64,000 nucleotides of DNA from Streptomyces sp. NBC_00448 (GTDB lineage: Bacteria > Actinomycetota > Actinomycetes > Streptomycetales > Streptomycetaceae): assembly GCF_036014115.1 (NCBI RefSeq), contig NZ_CP107913.1, forward strand, positions 310,001 through 374,000, read 5' to 3'. The position numbers and the translations under genes are program-made. Below, piece after piece: positions 1 to 7,675 of the stretch. Within the stretch, counting starts at the first letter, position 1, and each line of letters begins with the position of its first letter. Under the pieces are notes generated by a model, which made no database searches, was not told the origin of the DNA, and worked only from the letters and a program-made list of their open reading frames with translations.

Positions 1-334
1 GGCGCAGCAGGTCGAGGATGCTCTGCCGCACCTCCCGGGCGGGGCCGGCCGGCCGCTGCGGCGGCGCGCCGGCGAGGTGGTGGAGGTGGTCGCGCTCGGC
101 GTCCGACAGCCGCAGGGCCCGGACCAGCCCGGCCAGCACCTCGCGCGACGGCCACGGGCCGCGGGCCTGCTCCAGGCGCGTGTAGTACTCCGTCGAGATG
201 AACGCCAGCTGCGCGACCTCCTCGCGGCGCAGCCCGGGGGTACGGCGGCGCTGCCCGGCCGGCAGCCCCACGTCGGCCGGGCCGATCCGCTCGCGCCTGC
301 TGCGCAGGAAGTCGGCCAGTTCTCGTCGGTCCAT
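1..334 (-). CDS. XRE-family transcriptional regulator, N-terminal part (runs off left edge)
   Basis: Reading leftward from an ATG ending at 334 gives about 111 residues: MDRRELADFLRSRRERI, then a helix-turn-helix with the pattern TPGLRREEVAQLA followed by STEYYTRLEQARG. This is the hallmark of the large actinobacterial HTH family that carries a C-terminal MmyB-like ligand-binding domain; that domain would lie beyond base 1. The gene is divergent from the SDR at 422. Such regulators typically sit beside and control a single SDR or oxidoreductase, so control of the neighbour is a reasonable inference. No clear Shine-Dalgarno is visible before the ATG. Truncation is due only to the window edge. 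Confidence 0.88.
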   Translation of the reverse strand, partial: MDRRELADFLRSRRERIGPADVGLPAGQRRRTPGLRREEVAQLAFISTEYYTRLEQARGPWPSREVLAGLVRALRLSDAERDHLHHLAGAPPQRPAGPAREVRQSILDLLR

Positions 335-367
335 GCGCCCAGTGTGGGCCGGGCCCGCACCGCGCAG

Positions 368-388
368 CCAGGTACGGCCGGTGCCTGG
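368..388. promoter_or_regulatory. Candidate operator between the XRE regulator and SDR genes
   Basis: Inverted repeat CCAGGTAC / GTGCCTGG around a 5-nt centre, with one mismatch in the 8-bp arms. It lies in the 87-bp divergent gap, where an autoregulating XRE protein would bind. Function is inferred from symmetry and position only. Confidence 0.45.
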
Positions 389-421
389 ATCGGCTCCGCG
401 GCCGGACGCAGGCTCGTTCCC

Positions 422-1261
422 ATGGACAACCTCATTCCCGTCGACGACACACCCACCACCGACGCATCCACCGCTTCCGCCACCGCCGCCGCTTCCGCGG
501 ACCGGGGCCTGCTGGCCGGCAAGGTCGCCTTCGTCAGCGGCGCCGGGCGCGGCATCGGCGCCGCCGCGGCCCGGCTCTTCGCCCGCGAGGGCGCCCGCGT
601 GCTGCTGGCGGCCCGTACCGAGCACCAGCTCAAGGCCGTGACCGAGGAGGTCCGGGCGGCCGGCTGCACCGCGGAGTACGTGGTGTGCGACCTCGCCGAC
701 GCGGTGAGCGTACGGGCTGCCGTGGCGCGCGCCGTGGACCTCTACGGCCGGCTCGACGTCGCGTTCAACAACGGCGCGGTGATCCAGCGCCCGGGCCCGA
801 TGGACCGGCTGCCGGAGGACGACTTCGACCGCATCTACGAGGTGAACCTCAAGGGTGTCTGGCTGGCCATGGTCGCCGAGGTCCAGGCCATCCGGGCCAC
901 CGCCGGGACGGGGGCCATCGTCAACAACTCGTCCGTCGGCAGCCTGATGGGCAACCCGGAGCTGCCGGCCTACGGCGCGATGAAGCGGGCGGTCAACAGC
1001 CTCACCGAGTCGGCCGCCGTGACCTACGGCCCGGAGGGCATCCGCGTCAACGCCATCGCCCCGGGCACCACCATGACCGAGATGATCCGCGCGTGGGAGG
1101 CGGACTCCCCCGGCATCGTGGACCGCACCAGGTCCGCCACTCCCCTGCGCCGGCCGGCCGAGCCCGACGAGATCGCCCAGGCCGCCGCGTGGCTGCTCAG
1201 CGACCGCTCCTCCTTCGTGACCGGCACGGTCCTGCGCGTCGACGGCGGCGCCCGCACCTGA
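422..1261 (+). CDS. SDR-family NAD(P)-dependent oxidoreductase
   Basis: 279 residues from ATG 422. A 30-residue Ala/Thr-rich N-terminal extension precedes the Rossmann fold. The dinucleotide motif GAGRGIG is at 40-46, the catalytic Ser is near 170-171 and the catalytic pair YGAMK at 184-188. The C-terminal FVTGTVLRVDGG is typical of classical SDRs. The structural motif normally read as NNAG appears as NNGA (116-119), a local swap of the Ala and Gly codons. The family reduces or oxidises carbonyl/alcohol substrates with NAD(P)H; the substrate cannot be told. Divergent from the XRE regulator, which probably controls it. Confidence 0.9.
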   Translation: MDNLIPVDDTPTTDASTASATAAASADRGLLAGKVAFVSGAGRGIGAAAARLFAREGARVLLAARTEHQLKAVTEEVRAAGCTAEYVVCDLADAVSVRAAVARAVDLYGRLDVAFNNGAVIQRPGPMDRLPEDDFDRIYEVNLKGVWLAMVAEVQAIRATAGTGAIVNNSSVGSLMGNPELPAYGAMKRAVNSLTESAAVTYGPEGIRVNAIAPGTTMTEMIRAWEADSPGIVDRTRSATPLRRPAEPDEIAQAAAWLLSDRSSFVTGTVLRVDGGART

Positions 1262-1299
1262 GCGGGCGGGACGGGCCGCAGCCGTCGAACACCCCGAGC

Positions 1300-1317
1300 C
1301 GGCGGCGGGGACCGCCG
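1300..1317 (+). terminator. Possible hairpin after the SDR gene
   Basis: Arms CGGCGG / CCGCCG around a 6-nt loop, 40 nt downstream of the SDR stop at 1261. There is no T-tract, as is usual for Streptomyces hairpins. The arms are short and GC-rich, so chance is possible. Confidence 0.3.
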
Positions 1318-1410
1318 CGCGGCACCTGCGCCGCAGGCGTTCGCCAGGACGTCCGCGGGGTCCGGGAGGAGCATGGACAGGAAGGGAATCCGCGGGCAAG
1401 GGAGCCTTCC

Positions 1411-2283
1411 ATGTCGCAGAGCACGACACTCACCGTCCTGGGAGCCGGCGCGCTCGGCGCGGCGATGGCGACGCGGCTCGGACAGACCGGGCACGAGGTA
1501 CGGCTGTGGAACCGCACGTCGGAGAAGGCGAGCGCGGCGGCGGAACATGCAGAGGGGGTCACGGCGGTGGAGGACCTGGGCGACGCGGTCGCCGGCGCGT
1601 CCGTCGTCTTCACCGTGCTCCGTGACGGCGCGGCGGTCGCGGAGGTCATGTCGGCCGCCTTCGCCAGGCTCGCCGACGACGCCGTGTGGGTGCAGGCCAG
1701 CACGGTGGGTCCGCGCGGCGCCACCGACCTGGCCGGCCTGGCGCGCGACCACGGTGTCGCGTACCTCGACGCGCCGGTCTCGGGAAGCACCGATCCCGCC
1801 CTGCGGGGCACGCTGATCTGGCTCGTCGCCGGCTCCGAGGACGTCCTCGCGCGGGCTCGTCCCGTCCTCGACGACCTCGGCTCGTCCGTGCTGCACGTGG
1901 GCACGGGGGCCGAGGGCAGCGCCGTCAAACTCGCGGTCAACGCCTGGATGGCAGCCTCGACGGTGGCCATGAGCGACGTCCTGGCACTGTGCGACGCGCT
2001 CGGCGTCGACCATGCGGCCCTGGTCCGCGCGCTGGAGGCGGGTCCGCTGGCGATGCCGTACGCACTGCAGAAGATCGGCGCGATGGACGACGAGTCGTAC
2101 GCGCCCGGGTTCGGGGTGCGGCTGGCCTTGAAGGACATCGACCTGGCGGCGTCGGCGGACGTCCCCAGTTCCCTGTTCCAGGCGGTGCGGGACCGGCTGG
2201 AGCAGACCGTCGCGGCCGGGCACGGCAAGGACGACCTCGCCGCCGTCGACTACCGGAGGCAGAAGCGGTCGTCGGCCGCCTGA
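1411..2283 (+). CDS. NAD(P)-dependent beta-hydroxyacid dehydrogenase family protein
   Basis: 290 residues from ATG 1411, preceded by AAGGGAG. The N-terminal Rossmann fold has GAGALG at 11-16. The substrate-loop motif DAPVSGS lies at 120-126, and the catalytic GxxxKxxxN region (EGSAVKLAVN) places the catalytic Lys at 173 with Asn 177. This is the 3-hydroxyisobutyrate dehydrogenase / 6-phosphogluconate dehydrogenase-like family; some actinobacterial members are glyoxylate/succinic semialdehyde reductases or imine reductases. The usual second domain (all-helical) follows. It sits 149 nt behind the SDR on the same strand, so co-transcription is possible but not shown. Confidence 0.88.
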   Translation: MSQSTTLTVLGAGALGAAMATRLGQTGHEVRLWNRTSEKASAAAEHAEGVTAVEDLGDAVAGASVVFTVLRDGAAVAEVMSAAFARLADDAVWVQASTVGPRGATDLAGLARDHGVAYLDAPVSGSTDPALRGTLIWLVAGSEDVLARARPVLDDLGSSVLHVGTGAEGSAVKLAVNAWMAASTVAMSDVLALCDALGVDHAALVRALEAGPLAMPYALQKIGAMDDESYAPGFGVRLALKDIDLAASADVPSSLFQAVRDRLEQTVAAGHGKDDLAAVDYRRQKRSSAA

Positions 2284-2347
2284 CGCCCACGAGGAGCGGA
2301 CCGACCGACGGGACGTCACCGAGAGGACGCGGCCACGGGAACGCCCC

Positions 2348-2390
2348 GGCGGGCGGGCCGCGGCGCCCGGCCGGCGCAGGCTCGCCCGCC
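2348..2390. terminator. Candidate bidirectional hairpin between convergent genes
   Basis: Arms GGCGGGCG (2348-2355) and CGCCCGCC (2383-2390), with GC-rich sequence between them that can fold further. The position between the stops at 2283 (+) and 2401 (-) fits a shared terminator. Confidence 0.4.
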
Positions 2391-2400
2391 CGGCTCCGGC

Positions 2401-3456
2401 TCACGACCCGTTCGCGTCGGGCACGATGACGACCTTCCCGGCGACGGTGCGCGACTCGGCGAGGGCCAGCGCCGAGGCGGCCTCGGACAGCGGGAAGCGC
2501 GCGGCGACCTGCGGCGCGAGGACGCCGTCGGCCAGCAGCCGCAGCACCTGCGTGAGGTCCTCGCCCAGCCGGCGCCGGAAGTCCGCGAGACGGCGCCGGC
2601 CGGCCCAGAAGTTGTAGAAGTGCGCGCTCTTGCCGTTGGGCAGGTAGTTCCACAGCGTCAGGCGCGCGAACAGCTTAAGCACCGGCAGTCGGGAGTTGCC
2701 GCCGCTGTCCTTCGTGGCCGCGGTGCCGTAGGAGACCAGCGTGCCGCCGCGGCGCAGCAGCCGCCACGACCGCGCCGCACCGGGGCCGCCAACGTGGTCG
2801 AACACCGCGTCCACGCCGCCGGGCGCGAGGTCCCTGATCCGCCGGTACATGTCGGGGTCGTGGTAGTCGACAGGTTCCGCGCCCAACTGCCGCACGGCGT
2901 CGTGGTGGCGCGCGGACGCCGTTCCGATCACCGCGATCCCGGCGTGCCGGGCGAGTTGGACGAGCGTGGAGCCGACACCGCCGTTGGCGCCCAGCACCAC
3001 GACGGTTCCGCCGGGGCGGACCTTCGCCGTACGGTGCAGCATCTGCCAGGCGGTGATGCCGTTGACCACCACGGTCTCGGCGGCGGCCGGGTCCACGCCG
3101 TCCGGGACGGGCACCAGGTCGGCGGCGTCGATGAGCAGGCGGCTGGCCCACGCACCGGTCTTGGTGACCGCCGCGAACCGCCGCCCCACCAGGCCGGCGT
3201 CCACGTCGGACCCCACCGCCTCGACGGTGCCGACCACGTCGTAGCCGGGCACGAACGGGAACGGCGGCTGGTCGTAGTACTTGCCGCGGCGCATCTGCTG
3301 CTCGGCGAACGAGACCCCGGTGGCGTCCATGCGCAGGACGGCCTGGCCGACGGCGGGCGCCGCGAGCACGCGGGCGGTGACCTCCAGCCCCTCCGGCTCG
3401 ACCTTGCCCGGCAGGACGACCTCGGTGGCGGCCTCGGCGACCGTGCTGCTGCCCAT
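2401..3456 (-). CDS. Medium-chain dehydrogenase/reductase, quinone-oxidoreductase type
   Basis: 351 residues from the ATG ending at 3456, preceded by GAGGAGAGGG. GroES-like N-terminal half (FPFVPGYDVVGTVEAVG), then a Rossmann domain with VVVLGANGGVGS. It lacks the zinc-binding Cys/His set of alcohol dehydrogenases, so a zinc-independent NADPH:quinone reductase or zeta-crystallin-like enzyme is most likely. The insert LTLWNYLPNGKSAHFYNFW is typical of synaptic-vesicle VAT-1-like and related MDRs. Divergent from a TetR regulator 103 bp away, suggesting induction by an electrophile or quinone-like ligand. Confidence 0.87.
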   Translation of the reverse strand: MGSSTVAEAATEVVLPGKVEPEGLEVTARVLAAPAVGQAVLRMDATGVSFAEQQMRRGKYYDQPPFPFVPGYDVVGTVEAVGSDVDAGLVGRRFAAVTKTGAWASRLLIDAADLVPVPDGVDPAAAETVVVNGITAWQMLHRTAKVRPGGTVVVLGANGGVGSTLVQLARHAGIAVIGTASARHHDAVRQLGAEPVDYHDPDMYRRIRDLAPGGVDAVFDHVGGPGAARSWRLLRRGGTLVSYGTAATKDSGGNSRLPVLKLFARLTLWNYLPNGKSAHFYNFWAGRRRLADFRRRLGEDLTQVLRLLADGVLAPQVAARFPLSEAASALALAESRTVAGKVVIVPDANGS

Positions 3457-3559
3457 GGCGTGCCCTCTCCTCGATGACCTAACACTGGTAAGGCTACGCA
3501 TGTGAGGCGTGGGATCGCAAGACTCACACCCATAAGCTTTGCTGTGTAAGGTGAGGGCT
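3457..3559. promoter_or_regulatory. Divergent promoter region with possible TetR operator
   Basis: 103 bp between the two divergent starts, less GC-rich than its surroundings. It contains CTCAC (about 3521) and GTGAG (about 3551) facing each other around an AAGCTT-centred stretch, and repeated GTAAGG elements. The symmetry is imperfect; the operator assignment is only suggestive. Confidence 0.35.
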
Positions 3560-4198
3560 ATGGAAGACGACACGGCCATACCCGCCCGCGTCCGCAACCG
3601 GCGCGGGCAGGGCGCGCGGCTGCGCGAGGAGATCGTGGCGGCGGCGGTGGACCTGCTCGACGAGACCGGCGCGGCCAACGCCGTCACGTTGCGCTCGGTC
3701 GCTCGCCGCGTCGGCATCGCCGCCCCGTCGATCTACCGGCACTTCCCGGACCAGCCGGCCATCATGCTGGCGGTGGTCCGCGAGGCCTTCGCGGAGCTGG
3801 ACCGGGAGTTGCGCGGCGCCGTGGACACCGCGGGCGGCTCGCCCCGGCAGCGGCTGACGGCCCTGTGCGACGGCTACCTCGACTTCGCCCGGACCCGCCC
3901 GGGGCGCTACCGGGCCATGTTCGGAGGGCTGTGGAGGCCGGATCTGGAGGGGAGTTCGGTGCGCGAGGAGGACATGGCCGCGCTCGGCCGGCCGAGCGTC
4001 GAACTGCTCACCGACACCCTCGCGGCGTGCGTCGCGGCGGGCTCCGCGACCAGCACCGACGTGCCCGCCGACGCGGTCGCGCTGTGGCTCGGCCTGCACG
4101 GTCTGGCCCACCAGCGGTCGGCGTCCCCCTCGTTCCCCTGGCCGCCGGACATCGCCGAGCGCGTCGTCACCGCGCTCGCGCACTTCACCGACGCCTGA
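3560..4198 (+). CDS. TetR/AcrR-family transcriptional regulator
   Basis: 212 residues from ATG 3560. The N-terminal DNA-binding domain reads VTLRSVARRVGIAAPSIYRHFPD, a standard TetR helix-turn-helix. The C-terminal domain contains ALWLGLHGLAHQR, the WHG-like signature of the TetR_C_33 ligand-binding type. It is divergent from the quinone-reductase-type gene at 2401-3456, which is the probable target. An upstream in-frame ATG at 3539 would overlap the promoter and is less likely. Confidence 0.9.
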   Translation: MEDDTAIPARVRNRRGQGARLREEIVAAAVDLLDETGAANAVTLRSVARRVGIAAPSIYRHFPDQPAIMLAVVREAFAELDRELRGAVDTAGGSPRQRLTALCDGYLDFARTRPGRYRAMFGGLWRPDLEGSSVREEDMAALGRPSVELLTDTLAACVAAGSATSTDVPADAVALWLGLHGLAHQRSASPSFPWPPDIAERVVTALAHFTDA

Positions 4199-4240
4199 TC
4201 CCGCCTGCCGGAACCGCCCGGCCGGGCACTCCGCCGTACG

Positions 4241-6415
4241 TCACGCTCCTGACGGGCCGCGGCCGGGCTGCGCGGAGTGGGTGTGCAGGCGCGGTGCGAA
4301 CGTGGTGTGGAAGACGCCCGCCGCCGCTCCGACGGCCGCCGCCGCGTCGCCGAGCGTCGAGTACACCACCCGCACCTGCCGTACCCGCCGCGCGACCGGC
4401 AGGCGGTTGACGGCCGCCGAGATCTCCGTGAGGTAGAGCTCCGCGACCTGCGGCGGCACCGCGGGGCCGCCGACGACGATGAGGTCGATGTCGTACAGCT
4501 CCGTCATCGCGACCGCGCCGCGGGCCACCACGCGGGCCACCCGCCGGATCGCCTCCGCGGCCCGCTCGTCGCCGTCCGCCGCGGCCGCGCACACGGCCGC
4601 GTGCGCGCCGGTGTGCGGCAGCGCCAGGCCGGCTTCGGCGGCCGCGGCGACCACCGCGGACATGGTCGCGCACTCGGGCACCATCCGGGGGTCGCCCTCC
4701 GGGGTGAGCCGGTCCGCCGCGTAGGCGGTCATCACACCGAACTCGCCGGCGTTGCCCGAGGCCCCGCGGAAGACGTCCCCGTTGAGGAACGCGCCGCTGC
4801 CCGCACCGGCGCCCAGGTACAGGTAGGCGAAGTCGCCCGAGCTCTCGGCCGCGCCCAGCCACCGCTCGCCCACCGTGGCCGCCGTCGCGTCCTTCTCCAG
4901 CAGGACCGGCAGTTCGAGTTCACGGCTGAGCCAGGCGCGCAGCGGCACCTCGTCCCAGCCCTCGAACAGCGGCGGGTCGAGCAGCATCCCGGCGTTGACG
5001 TCGAGCGGTCCGGGCGCCGCCACACCGACGCCGAGCAGGTTCTCCGCGAGCGCGCCGACCGTCTCGACGGCCGCGCGGGCCATGTCCCCGATCCGGGCCA
5101 CGCACCACTCCGGTGCGCTCGGCCGGGGCAGCGCCAACTGGCGGCGGTCGCGGACGTTCCCGCACAGGTCGACCAGGACCAGGGTGATCACCTCCGGGTC
5201 CACGTGCAGACCGATCGCGCACGCCGCGTCGGGGCGCAGCCGCAGCGGGACCCGTGGCTTGCCCCTGCTCGCCATCCGCCGCTCGTCCTCGGCGAGCAGA
5301 CCCGTGGTCAGCAGGTTGCGGGTGATCCGGGACACCGCCTGGGGGGTGAGCCCGGTGCGTTCGGCGATCTCCACCCGGCTCAGCGCCCCGGACACGCGGA
5401 TCGCCTCGATCACGAGCTTCTCGTTGAACGATCCCAGCGTGAACTGGTCGAACGCGCGGTGCGTGGCCCTGGCCGGCGGCGCCTCGGCCGCGCTCCCCGA
5501 ACGGAACCACCGGAACGGCTCGGTGGCGGGCGCGCCCGCGTGCACGCGGGTCGCCTCCGCGAGCGAGTCGAGCGCCGCACGGGCCCGGTGCGGCTGGTAG
5601 CGCAGCTCGAGTTGGGCCACCACGCTCACCGTGGCGGCCCATCCCATCGACGCCGAGGCCGTGTGGCGCACGACGCCCGGCGGCAGCGGCTGCACGTCCG
5701 CGGTGTCGCCCCAGAGCAGCACATGGACAATACGACCGGGCAACATCCTTACCAGCTCGTCGAGTTGCGGCGGCGTGCCGGGGGGCACCGCACCGTCCTC
5801 GGCGCGCATCTGGGCCCGGCGCAGGCTCACGGTCATGGCCGCGTAACGCCGGCGCCGCTCCTCGCCGCCCGCCTGCACCGTGTCGAGCTGCTCGGGCCGG
5901 TCCGTCTCCGCGACGGCCAGCCCGGCCGCGCCCTGACCGGCCGCCCACACCCCCAGCAGCTCCGGCCGGTGGCAGCTGAGCGGTCCCCGCGCGGGCAGGT
6001 GCAACGGCCCCTCGGGGGCGCCCGGGTGCGCGCCCCAGCGCTGCCACACCTTCCCGAGCGAGGTGTGCGAGACGCCGAGGAGTTCGGCGAGGGCCCGTGC
6101 CGACCACTCCCGCAGCGGAGCGGGCGGCCCCGCGAGGGTGGCGGCCACCGCGTCGGCCTCGTCGATACGGTGCGGCCGGCCGCTGCGGGGCTGGTGTTCC
6201 AGGCCCGCCAGCCCGCTCTGCGCGTAGCGCTGCCGCCAGGCCATCACGGTCGGGCGCGACACCCCCAGCCGGCGCGCGCTCTCCGTCACGGAGACACCCG
6301 CGGCCGCGTCGCGCACGATGCCGACCCGGACGGCACGCTCCGCTCCCCCCTCCGCCCAAACGGCGAGTTCAGCGAGCTGACGGTCGGTCAGAGCGACGTC
6401 CGCGGGCCGTTGCAC
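4241..6415 (-). CDS. ROK-family repressor fused to a degenerate IS630-type transposase
   Basis: 724 residues, GTG start ending at 6415, with a strong AAAGGAGG ten bases upstream. Residues 10-140 hold two homeodomain/HTH units (VSVTESARRLGVSRPTVMAW and SARALAELLGVSHTSLGKVW), as in IS630 transposases. Residues 150-295 match the order of an IS630 catalytic core by eye: an LAVAE strand, GGEERRRRYAAMTVSL, IVHVLLWGD, TASASMGWAATVS, but the three acidic catalytic positions are not kept. From about 325 a complete ROK protein follows: winged helix (NEKLVIEAIRVSGALSRVEI) and ROK domain (GVGVAAPGPLD, GASGNAGEFG). The ROK zinc motif CxCGxxGC is missing. Divergent from the sugar importer, which it probably represses. 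Confidence 0.82.
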   Translation of the reverse strand: MQRPADVALTDRQLAELAVWAEGGAERAVRVGIVRDAAAGVSVTESARRLGVSRPTVMAWRQRYAQSGLAGLEHQPRSGRPHRIDEADAVAATLAGPPAPLREWSARALAELLGVSHTSLGKVWQRWGAHPGAPEGPLHLPARGPLSCHRPELLGVWAAGQGAAGLAVAETDRPEQLDTVQAGGEERRRRYAAMTVSLRRAQMRAEDGAVPPGTPPQLDELVRMLPGRIVHVLLWGDTADVQPLPPGVVRHTASASMGWAATVSVVAQLELRYQPHRARAALDSLAEATRVHAGAPATEPFRWFRSGSAAEAPPARATHRAFDQFTLGSFNEKLVIEAIRVSGALSRVEIAERTGLTPQAVSRITRNLLTTGLLAEDERRMASRGKPRVPLRLRPDAACAIGLHVDPEVITLVLVDLCGNVRDRRQLALPRPSAPEWCVARIGDMARAAVETVGALAENLLGVGVAAPGPLDVNAGMLLDPPLFEGWDEVPLRAWLSRELELPVLLEKDATAATVGERWLGAAESSGDFAYLYLGAGAGSGAFLNGDVFRGASGNAGEFGVMTAYAADRLTPEGDPRMVPECATMSAVVAAAAEAGLALPHTGAHAAVCAAAADGDERAAEAIRRVARVVARGAVAMTELYDIDLIVVGGPAVPPQVAELYLTEISAAVNRLPVARRVRQVRVVYSTLGDAAAAVGAAAGVFHTTFAPRLHTHSAQPGRGPSGA

Positions 6416-6425
6416 GATGCGCTTA

Positions 6426-6450
6426 CCTCCTTTTGTAAAAGTACTTATTG
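6426..6450. promoter_or_regulatory. Ribosome binding site and AT-rich palindrome before the ROK fusion gene
   Basis: CCTCC at 6426-6430 is the Shine-Dalgarno of the minus-strand gene and decides its GTG start. Next to it is the perfect 8-bp palindrome AAGTACTT (6439-6446) in an unusually AT-rich patch, a possible ROK autoregulatory site. Confidence 0.5.
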
Positions 6451-6540
6451 GCCGACAGCATGCCCGGCTGGCCAGAGAAAGTCTTTCACTTCGCCGATCG
6501 GGGCACTCCGGCCGCCACCAGCAAGAACGCGCTTTCTACG

Positions 6541-6619
6541 AGTGTAGACACTGCTCCCTGGCTGGGGAACGAGCGGTTGCCGACGCAATTTACCTGTTGG
6601 AAGCATTGACGTAAGGTAA
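6541..6619. promoter_or_regulatory. Candidate operators upstream of the ABC sugar importer
   Basis: Two symmetric elements. AGTGT-AG-ACACT at 6541-6552 has perfect 5-bp arms. TTACCT (6590-6595) faces AGGTAA (6614-6619), and the second arm lies inside the spacer of the putative promoter at 6606-6634. Position fits repression by the divergent ROK protein; binding is inferred. Confidence 0.5.
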
Positions 6620-6634
6620 TCCATTGAATTTATA
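6606..6634 (+). promoter_or_regulatory. Putative housekeeping promoter of the ABC importer operon
   Basis: TTGACG (6606-6611), 17-bp spacer, TTTATA (6629-6634), overlapping TATATA. It lies 64 bp before the first permease start, in the most AT-rich stretch of the window. Confidence 0.6.
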
Positions 6635-6697
6635 TAGCCCCCCTGGCCCTGGTGGTGGCCGGAGACACCCGTCTCTCTAGGAAAGGGCTTTCATGTC

Positions 6698-7675
6698 ATG
6701 ACGACCCTTGACCAACCGGCCGCTCGGCCGCCCTCGGCAGACGCACCGCCGGGCGACAGCCCGCAGCGGGCGTCCCGTCCACGCCGCCGCCGCGACATGG
6801 GCCTGCTCTGGTTCCTGATACCGGGCATCGTCGTACTGCTGCTCTTCCAGTACATCCCGCTGCTCGGCAACGTCATCGCCTTCCAGGACTACCAGCCCTA
6901 CATCGGCATCATGCACAGCCGGTGGAGCGGCCTGCACAACTTCGACGTCATCTTCAACGGTGACCAGGGGTTCCTCCACGCGCTGGTCAACACGCTCGAA
7001 CTGACCCTGATCCAGGTCATCTTCGTCTTCCCCGCCCCGGTCCTGCTGGCGCTTGCGCTGAACAGCCTGGTCAGCGACCGGGTCAAGAAGTGGGTGCAGA
7101 ACGTCCTGTACCTGCCGCACTTCCTGTCCTGGGTGGTCGTCGTCGCGCTCTTCCAGCAGATGCTCGGCAACGACGGCATGCTCAACCTGTTCCTGCGCGC
7201 CCACGAGATGGGCAGCTGGAACATCATCGGCAACCCCGACCTGTTCAAGGGGCTGCTCACCTCCCAGGTCATCTGGAAGGACACCGGCTGGGGCACCATC
7301 CTCTTCCTGGCCGCGCTCTCCCGCGTCGACAACGACCTCTACGAGGCCGCCGCGATGGACGGCGCCAGCCGCCTGCGCCAGACCTGGCACGTCACCCTGC
7401 CCGCGCTGCGCGGCCTGGTGATCCTGCTGCTCATCCTCCGCCTCGGCGACGCGCTGAGCGTGGGCTTCGAGCAGATCCTGCTGCAACAAGGCGGCGTGGG
7501 ACTGGACCAGAGCGAGGTACTGGACACCTACGTCTACAACAACGGCCTCATCGGCGGGCAGTGGGGCGTCAGCGCCGCGGTCGGCCTGGTCAAGGGCGTC
7601 GTCGGAGTCGTACTCGTCCTGGGCGCCAACAAGATCGCCCACTTCTTCGGCGAAGAAGGTGTCTACCAGTCATGA
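6698..7675 (+). CDS. Sugar ABC transporter permease, LplB-like
   Basis: 325 residues from ATG 6698. A basic cytoplasmic N-terminus (ASRPRRRRDMG) precedes the first membrane helix (LLWFLIPGIVVLLLFQYIPL). The ATPase-docking EAA loop EAAAMDGASRLRQTWHVTLP is intact. This is a CUT1 importer permease of the type first seen in LplB, used for oligosaccharides. Its last codons overlap the next gene by the sequence ATGA, so the two permeases are translationally coupled. An ATG at 6693 is out of frame and immediately stops. No ATPase gene is nearby; streptomycete CUT1 importers commonly share the MsiK ATPase. Confidence 0.93.
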   Translation: MTTLDQPAARPPSADAPPGDSPQRASRPRRRRDMGLLWFLIPGIVVLLLFQYIPLLGNVIAFQDYQPYIGIMHSRWSGLHNFDVIFNGDQGFLHALVNTLELTLIQVIFVFPAPVLLALALNSLVSDRVKKWVQNVLYLPHFLSWVVVVALFQQMLGNDGMLNLFLRAHEMGSWNIIGNPDLFKGLLTSQVIWKDTGWGTILFLAALSRVDNDLYEAAAMDGASRLRQTWHVTLPALRGLVILLLILRLGDALSVGFEQILLQQGGVGLDQSEVLDTYVYNNGLIGGQWGVSAAVGLVKGVVGVVLVLGANKIAHFFGEEGVYQS

